A DNA stretch of 64,000 nucleotides from Torymus aiolomorphi (Eukaryota; Arthropoda; Insecta; Hymenoptera; Torymidae), in NCBI GenBank assembly GCA_036365515.1, contig CM070875.1:95295128-95359127 (forward strand). Direction: 5' to 3'. Position 1 is the first letter of the stretch, and every line of letters starts with the position of its first letter. Both the position numbers and the translations under genes were made by a program. Below the pieces are notes generated by a model. The model did no database searches. It was given only the letters and a program-made list of their open reading frames with translations, and was not told where the DNA came from. Positions 56,015 to 64,000 of the stretch are shown piece after piece.

Positions 56015-57135
56015 AAGCGAAGGAATTGTATGATAAAAAACAAATAGAATCTAGCGTGAATAGTCCTAAGAGGATATGGAATGTGATAAATCAAAAAATT
56101 GGAAAAAATCGTAAAAGGAATAATAACATTAACTATTTAACTGATTGTAATAAGAAAATATCTGACCCGGTAAAAATTGCTGAGCACTTTAACAAATTTT
56201 TTCTGCTCAATTGGCAAAAAGCTAAGTGATAAAATAAGACTACCGTCAAATGAGGAAATTAAACTCCCTACAATGAACAGCAAATGTATATTCTTCGAGC
56301 CAACCAACCACCAGGAAATTTTAAAAATTATTTGCCGAATGGAAAACAAAAATGGTGGTATTGATAATATCAATGACAAAACATTGAAAACCCTGGTTGA
56401 ACATATAGCAGAACCCCTAGTTCATATTTTCGACCTCTGTATAGAAAAGGCCATCTGGCCAGATGCACTGAAAACTGCAGAAGTTATACCTATCCATAAA
56501 TCAAAAGAAAAACATATCGCCACTAACTACAGATCCATTTCACTTATCTCAAACCTAGCAAAAATATTAGAAAAAATCATACACAATAGAATAACAAATT
56601 TCATAAACAAATGCGAAATACTTGCCAAAAATCAATATGGTTTCAGGAAAAATAAAAGTACAAAAGATGCTCTATAATATCTAACGCAATATATGATAAA
56701 CTAAAAAAGAGCACTCCCATTGCCAAAACTTTCCTGGACCTCGCCAAAGCTTTTAACACGGTAAACCATCAAATTCTACTTGATAAACTATACAATTACG
56801 GAATAAGAGGAAGTGCTTATAACCTAATAAAAATTTATCTAGGAAATAGACTGCAAAAAGTAAAATTAAATAATATAAACAGCCAATTCAAATCAGTCAA
56901 TATGGGTGTTCCTCAAGGAACTATTTTGGGACCCTTACTCTTCTTACTTTATATCAACGACTTACTACTAGACATCCCCGAAGACACTATAGTATCATAC
57001 GCAGATGATACAGCTATAATAATGACAGCCAAAACCTGGAAGAAAGTCGAAACTAAAATGAATAAAACTCTACATAAAATATCAACATGGTTAGCACTCA
57101 ACAAGCTTTCATTAAACACAGACAAGACAGTTTAC
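56015..57135 (+). pseudogene. LINE reverse transcriptase (CR1/Jockey group), 3'-truncated
   Basis: Continues the LINE with AKELYDKKQIE, IWNVINQKIGKNRKR, then, after a frame change, SIGKKLSDKIRLPSNEEI, NKNGGIDNINDKTL, WPDALKTAEVIPIHKS, NYRSISLISNLAKILEKI and QYGFRKNKSTKDAL. After a stop near 56676 the next frame has LDLAKAFNTVNHQILL (motif A), SVNMGVPQGTILGPLLFLL (motif B) and VSYADDTAIIM (YADD intact). It breaks at NTDKTVYC, exactly where the Gypsy LTR starts (57136), so its 3' end lies beyond that insertion. Confidence 0.92.
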
Positions 57136-57814
57136 TGTTACGTCCGGAGACGTATTATAGAAATTTAGAATTCCATTCTGAAAGTTTATTCACATCAGAT
57201 ATTTCCTGAATATAAAAGCGAGAATGCAACGCAGCATTTCGCTCAGGCATCGTATCGTAGAGCGTGTGACGTAGAGGCCATCGACCTCCAGAAGACAGTG
57301 GCGTGTAACTTTTTAACAGATCAGCATTTCACAATGCTACCGCTTAAATGCTACGCGTATAAGCCGCAACTGAAAATTTCTTAATAAAGATGATCTCAAT
57401 TTATCATCTATAACCCAATTAAACCGCATAATAAAACTGCGAAATGCATCACGCGCGTCAGTCACAGCGTACAAGAAACCTGGCGAGCTCCGTGTAACTC
57501 TACGACATCGAGGAAGTTGAAATCGTAAGCCTTACTCATCTAGCAAGCAGATCTTATAAATTATTGAAATTGTAATCGTAAGCCTTACTCGTCTAGTAAG
57601 CAGATCTTATAAGTTATTTATAGTAAATTTATAAAAGCAAGTGTAAATTCTAAACGTAAAGAACAATTATAGAAAAAGAATTGTAAGTAAAATTACAACG
57701 CATCGATCTATCAGAAGCCAGCAGATTGTATTGGTAAATAAATTATTGTATTTTATATAATAAACATACATAAAACCAATTACTATTTATTTCCACTTAT
57801 TTCTGGACTTCACA
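57136..57814 (+). repeat. Gypsy 5' LTR (679 bp)
   Basis: Begins tgttacgtccgg, exactly at the LINE break, and ends ttctggacttcaca. A ~60-bp internal direct repeat (cgtaagccttactc.tctag.aagcagatcttat) lies at about 57527-57620. The 3' LTR is outside the window, so the boundary rests on the TGT/ACA ends. Confidence 0.78.
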
Positions 57815-57934
57815 TTGGTTCCGGTACGAATCGAACATTAGTTCACTAGACTGTTTAAAATAAAAGAATAAAAATAATTATTTCTCGGAACGTCACATTG
57901 GTTCCGGTACAAATCGAACGTAAGTTCACTAGAG
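57815..57934 (+). promoter_or_regulatory. Putative primer binding site, duplicated
   Basis: ttggttccggtacgaatcga follows the LTR end. A second copy, ttggttccggtacaaatcga, lies about 83 bp downstream, again preceded by tcaca. The tRNA could not be identified from memory. Confidence 0.5.
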
Positions 57935-58693
57935 TTAATACGAAAAATAAGACTGGAATGAGAGGAAACGAATAGTATTTGAAAATTACTAAAAAATATC
58001 ACTACTAACTGCTTTCGAGCTTCTCGTTTTACAGTAAGAAGTTGAGAGGATTATTGTAGCATAATCGTTTAAACTTCGGAAGATAAACATGTACGGCTCG
58101 TCGAGTTATTAACAACAAATTTCATAACAAACTATAAGTGAAATAGCAAGTGTCAAAATAAAAGTACACATTGAAATCAAAAGATATTATACGGAAAAAA
58201 TAGCAGTCAAAGAAAGTAAGACAAGTGAGAAAAAAAATCAATAATAAAATATTTATAAGGAAAAATAATAAAACAAAAAGAAACATTACAATATATAAAC
58301 AAGAATATTAAAAGAACAAACAAAGATTATAGGAAAAAGATTAAGAATAATTGCCAAATAAGTTGGAAATATATACGGGAAAAATAAAGAATAGAATAAA
58401 GGGTTAAACGTAAGAAAGGAAATTGAATAATAATTTAAAACAAAAATTATTAATTAAATAATCCGTGTATAAATAAATAGTGCATTTTAAATAATAAGAT
58501 ATAAAAGCACTAGAAAAATAAAGTAAACGGAAAATAGAAGTGATGGAGATACAAAAGCAGCAAATAAACAAATTATAAAATCATATAAAACAATTACAAA
58601 AATATAAGTATACACAAAAAATAGTAGAACTAATAATAAAACCATATTTAAAAAGAAACATTATAGATATCATAAACAAAGAAGTAATATGTC
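57935..58693 (+). other. Gypsy untranslated leader
   Basis: A-rich, no reading frame; the usual leader between LTR and gag. Confidence 0.6.
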
Positions 58694-61000
58694 ATGTCAA
58701 CTAAGGAAGGTACTGAAAATAAGGGAAACAAAGGAATTATAACCAGACAAAAGACCCAAAGCGATCCAAAATTAAAAAAACTAGTAAACGATAATAATAA
58801 GCGAACCGATATTTTTCAAAGTAAACGAAAAGTTCAAAGATCACCCCCAAATAATCAATTGAATATCAATAAGTCATATACTTACGTTAACATACTAAAT
58901 AAATCAGAAACAAAAGCAATTAGTGAAAGATTATTTTCCCCATCAACTTCAAAGACAGACCTTAATTTTCCAACGGAAACTGATTCACAGACTATAGTAA
59001 ATTTAAAACAAACACAGAATATTACAGAACCTTTACAAAAACAAGATATTTCAAAATTAAACATAAATAATTTATCAATTCCGGAATTAAAACAGGATAT
59101 TACATCACCAATTAATTTTCATACACCGAATACACCAAGTCAGAGCCCTGCATTTTTTGAGGATTCAACATATTTTGAAAACGGCAGGCAAAACGACTAT
59201 ACAGACATAGAAGGATTACTTAATGAACAAAGTTTGATTTTAGCTAGAGATAATAATACAAGTAATAACGGACAGCCAGAAATTCAAATAAACAGAGATT
59301 TAATAAATCTCGAAACAGAAATGGCAAATCAAGAGCTTAAACTACCACTCAAAGATGTCGCAAAAATAGTTCCGGAATTTGATGGAAAAAATATGGAACC
59401 AGAAGAATATATAGAAAGACTTCAACAGGCAAAAGACATTATTGATAACGCAGATGAAGAAAACTTAGTACAACTTTTGAAAATAAAATTAAAAGGAGAA
59501 CCATATAAAGCCCTAAAAAAAGCAAATATTACTACTATTGACGTTTTAATTCAATACATACGTAAAATTTATCCGAGTAAGGAGGATATACATACACTTT
59601 ATGGAAAATTGATTAGAATAAATCAAGAACCGAACGTAACAGTATTGGAATATGCTAACAAGATTACAGAAATAGGTACCAAAATTAAAGAATTAAAAGC
59701 ATCAGAACCAAATATTTCAGAAGGAAATTTTACAATTTTTAAAACCCAATTAGAAACAGACATATTAAGTTATTTTAAAGACGGTCTAAAAAGTGAAATA
59801 CGATTTGCAGTAGGAGAACACGAAACGATACAGAGTGCAATACAAAGAGCAATAGATCTAGAAGCAAATACAGAAAAAAGAATTATGATGAGAAAAGATA
59901 ACGCAGATATATTATATAGTTTCGAAAAATCAAATATAAATACCACAAGAGTATATCATTGCCAAATTTGTAAGAATTCTGAACACGAAGCACTATTCTG
60001 CGACAATGCATCATGTGTATATTGTAAAAATAAAGATCATCTATCATATTTCTGCAATGTCGCAAAAGAGAAAATGGAATTAATTTGTAAATTTTGCAGT
60101 TCAAGGGGACATTCGATAGATACTTGTAAATTAAATCACTTAAAAGGAAGTCATTGTCAATATTGCCAAGAAATGGGTCACACAGTTACAAGTTGCCCAC
60201 TAATAAAAAAATTTTAACTCTGCTGGAAATGCAAGGAAAGAGGTCACGGTCCGAATGTGTGTGAAAAAAGTGCCAGCGTCGCCGAGCTTTGCGAATACTG
60301 TGGTAACGCGAGCCACACAATGAAGAACTGCCCGTCGGCAGTATGTCAAATGTGCAATAAACCCGGACACATAATGAAGTATTGTCAAGTAACAAGGAAA
60401 ATGATTTGGTGTACGATCTGTGCGCTAGAAGGACACGACACTTCGGATTGCCAGACGGCAGGAGTTAGGACTATGCAAGGGAAGCAACATCCATTTGGAA
60501 ATAAAATAACTTGCCGAATTTGCGAGGCGGTCACGCATACAGCAGCATATTGCCCAGATCGGAACACAAATTCAAAAATGAATACCAATTACCCAAATAT
60601 TAACCCAAACTATAGAAACTTAGAGAATGAATACACGTATCATACACAAAGCAATTCAAGAAATACAAACGAATTCAATAAAACCCAACAGCAAAATTAT
60701 CACCCAAGAAATACGAATTTTAACGAACAAATAAATACACGAAACGGGAAAAAACAATACTGTCAATTTTGGAAAATGTCAGGACACGAGATAGTAAATT
60801 GTAGGAAATTACAGAAAACAGAGATGATACCAACCTGTGCGTACTGTAAAAGAAAGGGTCATACAATGGAAAACTGCTTTATATTAAGAGATATAGAAAG
60901 TAGGATAGAAAGGTTTTGCAATATTTGCAAAAGCACAACGCATTCTTTAGAGGAATGTTTCAAAAAACCAAACTATGAACAAAAAAATTCGGAAAACTAA
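58694..61000 (+). pseudogene. Gypsy gag with twelve CCHC-type zinc knuckles, one in-frame stop
   Basis: ATG at 58694. The first ~200 residues are a polar, asparagine-rich leader; then a capsid-like part (VPEFDGKNMEPEEYIERLQQ, LLKIKLKGEPYKALKKANI, LETDILSYFKDGLKSEIRF). From about 59960 zinc knuckles follow one another: CQICKNSEHEALFC, CVYCKNKDHLSYFC, CKFCSSRGHSIDTC and CQYCQEMGHTVTSC. A TAA at 60215-60217 then interrupts, and in the same frame come CWKCKERGHGPNVC, CEYCGNASHTMKNC, CQMCNKPGHIMKYC, CTICALEGHDTSDC, CRICEAVTHTAAYC, CQFWKMSGHEIVNC (second Cys lost), CAYCKRKGHTMENC and CNICKSTTHSLEEC. Gypsy Gags usually carry one or two knuckles. The stop may be a mutation or a leaky codon. Confidence 0.92.
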
Positions 61001-61728
61001 TAAATTCTTCTGGAAATGAGTGGACTAGAAGGGTTAATAAAAAACCACTCGAAAATAGCACAGATATTAAAATAAATACAGTTAATGAGGATAAACTCAT
61101 AAACATAAATAGCAATGATAGGACGGTTACGGACATCGATTAATTAGTCTCAAAGAATTTAAGTAATGCAACTCAAAATATTACAGAAAATCAAACACTT
61201 AATAAAGCTGAAAATACAGATGCCATTGAAATAAATTTATTTGATCCTGATGAATCTGAGATAAATAACGTTGAAAAAGAGCAAACACAGGAAAATATAA
61301 CAGTGACAAAAATTGCAATGTATTTTCTAAAATTGGAAAACTCGTTGCAGTATATTGAAATAGAGAATCCATACACAAGTAAAGTGTGTAATTTACTTGT
61401 AGATAGTGGAGCTCAATTAAATATTATAAAAAGAAATCAGATACCTTCTAATATAATTTTAGGAAGAAGAAAATTCATTTATCGGGTATCACAGATAGGA
61501 CGATCGAAACATTAGGAGAAATAAAAATAAACATTAATGGACTAAATATTGATTTTCATGTCGCACCACAAAATTTTTGTCTACCTTACGACGGAATTTT
61601 AGGAATCAAAATTCTTACTCAACAAAAATTAAGACTGGACGAAGGTTATTTACAAATAAATGATAACAAAATTAAACTCAAACCAGCTCACAAACTAAAC
61701 CATAATCTTAATATGATAACGGAAAATT
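61001..61728 (+). pseudogene. Gypsy protease region
   Basis: After the gag stop, a linker in another frame (with a TAA near 61142) leads to KVCNLLVDSGAQLNIIKRNQ, the retropepsin DSG motif (about 61385-61445). A one-base frame change lies near 61485. The next frame has TLGEIKININGLNIDFHVAP and YDGILGIKILTQQ, the second protease block, and ends at a TAA (about 61726). Confidence 0.87.
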
Positions 61729-61766
61729 AAAAAAAATTGGGTGAAGTAAAGAAATTAACAATAACG

Positions 61767-64000
61767 ATGCAACAAAAAGAAGTTTTAAGGGAAATACTGC
61801 AAAATACCGATGAAACAAAAAAATTAAACCCTACAATTCATAAAGATAATCAACAAGAAGTACAATTATTGAATGAACAAACCGAGAATTTGCAAATTGA
61901 TGAGGAAGTTGGAAAGTTATCCTGTTCAATATCTCATGAACCCGAGTTAATCAGTAAAAGTGAAGTAGATATAACATCGGAAATAACATTTTACGATGAC
62001 GTAATAAAAATTTTAAATACAATTCCAATATTAAAGGAAGAAGAAAAGGAAGATTTGCAACAGAAAATGTTAAATGAAATTTTATCAGAAAATATAAATG
62101 ATTTACATTACCGAAAAATTCTGGAAGACAGCGAAAATAATATTAGATCATTAATAAATAATATTAAGATTGCTATTGAAAATAATGATCAGGCAATTGA
62201 TTTTGAGGAAATCGGATCAATAGACTACAAACAATTTTTGACAATAATTAATAGGAAGATTGAAGTAGATTTAGAAGAGTATAATAAACTTTATGGAAAT
62301 GAAAAAGAATATGATTTTATCTCTTACGAAATAGACAATCTACCGGAGGGGTTTCAAATAATAGAGGACTTTAACATAAATGAGAATGAGATTTTAAATT
62401 TAGAATCAATAAATTTTATACAGGAAGATGATTCAATACAAGATTTAAAAGGGGTTACTCGAAGAGGAAAATTATTAGAAAAAATATGTTATCAAGAATT
62501 GCCTGAAAATATTAAAACAACGATTAGGGACCTAGTTTTGGAAAATAAAGATATATTTTGGTTAGAGGGAGATGGTTTAGGATCATCTAATGTGGAACAA
62601 CATGAAATAAATTTAACAGACGACAAACCCGTATATGTAAAACAATTTCCTTTACCACACAAATTAAAGGAAATAGCAATAGAAGAAACTCAAAAATTAA
62701 TAACAAATAATCTAGTAAGAAACTCAAAAAGTGCTTTTAACGCTCCAGCATGGATTGTACCAAAAAAACAACTAACAGACGGACAAAAACGATGGCGTTT
62801 AGTTATAGATTATAGGAAACTAAATGAAAAAACAATTCCAGATCCATATTTACTTCCAAATATTATAGAAATATTCGATCAACTAGGAAAAACTGAATTC
62901 TACCATGTCATAGATTTAAAATCGGGTTTTCACCAAGTACCTATGAAACCAAATGATATACATAAAACAGCGTTTAGCATAAATCCTTTAGGACGTTTTG
63001 AATTTCGCGTATTACCTTTCGGATTGAGAAATTCACCGCGTACATTTCAAAGACTTCTGAATACGGTTTTAGCCGATTTGATCGGTAAAATATGCTTTGT
63101 GTTTATCGACGATATAATCATTTTTGGAAAAACTGTGAAAGAAGCAAACGAAAGATTTAACGCAGTAGCACAAAAATTACGAGAAGCAAATTTAAAATTA
63201 GAACCCGAGAAATGTGAATTGTTTAAGGAAGAAGTTTGTTATTTAGGACATATTATAAGCAGAGATGGTATCAAACCCGACCCAAAAGAGGTCGAAGCAG
63301 TAAAAAACTTCCCGACACCAAAAAATGTTAAGAATATTCGAGAGTTTTTGGGACTCTCAAACTACTATAGAAGGTTTATAAAAAACTATGTAAAAATAAC
63401 TAAACCTTTAAATATTTTGCTAGAAAAAGATGAGAAATTCATTTGGGGAATAGATCAAGAAAAGGCTTTCAATGATGTGAAAGAAACACTCTGTAAAGCC
63501 CCAGTTTTGCTGTATCCGCGATTTGACGAACCATTCATTATCACGAGCGATGCTTCGAATTTTACTTTGGGTGCAATTTTATCTCAAGGTGAAATAGGTA
63601 AAGATCCGGCAGTAGCTTACGCATCAAGAAGTTTACATAAGGCGGAACTGAAATATCACACATACGAAAAGGAAGCTTTAGCTATCATGTTCGCAATAAA
63701 AACGTTTAGAAACTATATTTACGGAACAAGGTTCACAATAGTTACGGATCATAAACCACTTTTATGGCTAAAATCAGCTGACAATAATACTAGAGTGCAA
63801 AAATGGAGACTCAAATTATCAGATTATGAATTTGATGTTATCTACAAACCAGGAAAACAAAAGGCAAAGGCAGATGCATTATCGCGAAATCCGATAGAAA
63901 TATTTGTAGTTACAAGAGCACAAAAGAAAAGAGAATCAAATAAAAGTATAGAATTAACGAGTCAAATGAATCATGACGACAAAATCAAGATTTTAAATGA
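61767..64000 (+). CDS. Gypsy pol: reverse transcriptase and RNase H, open to the window end (partial)
   Basis: A continuous frame of about 744 codons from the ATG at 61767 to the last base, with no stop found by eye. The first ~250 residues are an acidic linker. RT motifs: SKSAFNAPAWIVPKKQ, RWRLVIDYRKLNEKTIPDPY, FYHVIDLKSGFHQVPMKPND (motif A), FRVLPFGLRNSPRTFQRLLN (motif B), CFVFIDDIIIFGKTVKEAN (motif C, IDD intact), CYLGHIISRDGI and EFLGLSNYYRRFIKNYVKI. RNase H: FIITSDASNFTLGAILSQ, YASRSLHKAELKYHTYEKEA, FTIVTDHKPLLWLKSADN and KAKADALSRNPIEI. The integrase should follow outside the window. An in-frame TAA 40 bp upstream separates it from the protease part. Confidence 0.94.
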   Translation, partial: MQQKEVLREILQNTDETKKLNPTIHKDNQQEVQLLNEQTENLQIDEEVGKLSCSISHEPELISKSEVDITSEITFYDDVIKILNTIPILKEEEKEDLQQKMLNEILSENINDLHYRKILEDSENNIRSLINNIKIAIENNDQAIDFEEIGSIDYKQFLTIINRKIEVDLEEYNKLYGNEKEYDFISYEIDNLPEGFQIIEDFNINENEILNLESINFIQEDDSIQDLKGVTRRGKLLEKICYQELPENIKTTIRDLVLENKDIFWLEGDGLGSSNVEQHEINLTDDKPVYVKQFPLPHKLKEIAIEETQKLITNNLVRNSKSAFNAPAWIVPKKQLTDGQKRWRLVIDYRKLNEKTIPDPYLLPNIIEIFDQLGKTEFYHVIDLKSGFHQVPMKPNDIHKTAFSINPLGRFEFRVLPFGLRNSPRTFQRLLNTVLADLIGKICFVFIDDIIIFGKTVKEANERFNAVAQKLREANLKLEPEKCELFKEEVCYLGHIISRDGIKPDPKEVEAVKNFPTPKNVKNIREFLGLSNYYRRFIKNYVKITKPLNILLEKDEKFIWGIDQEKAFNDVKETLCKAPVLLYPRFDEPFIITSDASNFTLGAILSQGEIGKDPAVAYASRSLHKAELKYHTYEKEALAIMFAIKTFRNYIYGTRFTIVTDHKPLLWLKSADNNTRVQKWRLKLSDYEFDVIYKPGKQKAKADALSRNPIEIFVVTRAQKKRESNKSIELTSQMNHDDKIKILN

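Larger units (their letters stand above)
57136..64000 (+). mobile_element. Second Ty3/Gypsy element, 5' LTR to RNase H, continues past the window
   Basis: 5' LTR, leader, gag with many zinc knuckles, protease, RT and RNase H are present in order. The 3' half is outside the window. It inserted into the LINE. Only a few breaks are seen (one stop in gag, one frameshift and one stop near the protease), so it is the youngest-looking coding element here apart from the PLE. Confidence 0.93.

Noticed and set aside
60205..60220. Programmed -1 frameshift at aaaaaaatttt before the gag stop
   Set aside because: The slippery heptamer is not in the required phase, and the knuckle array continues in the same frame after the stop, so readthrough or mutation fits better.

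Overview
This window is eukaryotic and almost certainly comes from an insect or another arthropod. It is AT-rich, it contains a spliced nuclear gene, and it is packed with animal transposable elements: Copia, Ty3/Gypsy, BEL/Pao, a Penelope-like element (PLE), a LINE, a Helitron, and many terminal-inverted-repeat (TIR) and foldback elements. I cannot name the order with confidence. The only host gene I recognise is the 5' part of LTV1, a 40S ribosome-biogenesis factor, on the minus strand at 11451-12066. Its later exons are not visible, so the sequence to its left is probably TE-filled intron or downstream sequence.

Layout. 1-5.9 kb: AT-rich DNA with a 28-bp tandem repeat and a 1.7-kb foldback element (1923-3642). 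5.97-7.6 kb: a tandem array of 147-165-bp units. 9.8-11.4 kb: a 1.15-kb foldback and a MITE. 11.45-12.07 kb: LTV1. 12.6-15.7 kb: a dense cluster of inverted-repeat elements, including a 1.35-kb palindrome. 15.76-20.92 kb: a Copia element with two near-identical LTRs and a 5-bp target-site duplication (TSD) but broken genes. 21.4-26.1 kb: a 4.7-kb DNA transposon with ~0.4-kb TIRs. Its transposase gene is split by two insertions, each with a 13-bp TSD and each carrying hammerhead-ribozyme motifs. 27.4-35.2 kb: a Gypsy element (minus strand) interrupted by a PLE with inverted arms. 35.3-38.2 kb: a truncated Copia element (minus). 38.7-40.7 kb: a Helitron PIF1-like helicase. 41.9-46.4 kb: a BEL/Pao element (minus). 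46.7-57.1 kb: a LINE split by a hairpin-rich solo-LTR-like element, then by a 6-kb TIR element that itself contains another solo-LTR-like element, and finally cut off by the 5' LTR of a second Gypsy element. 57.1 kb to the end: that second Gypsy element, with an extraordinary array of zinc knuckles and a pol frame that is still open at the window edge.

The genes do not form a pathway; the window is a nest of successive insertions. Several target-site duplications let the order be read directly. Removing the insertions rejoins the interrupted frames in the DNA transposon. In the LINE a small residual frame offset remains at one junction. The most notable signals are: (i) hammerhead ribozymes in three PLE-related insertions, one of them a complete type III fold; (ii) a GC-rich element built of consecutive perfect hairpins; (iii) a set of foldback elements that all begin CCC, end GGG and sit on 2-bp A/T duplications; and (iv) a Gag with twelve CCHC-type knuckles.
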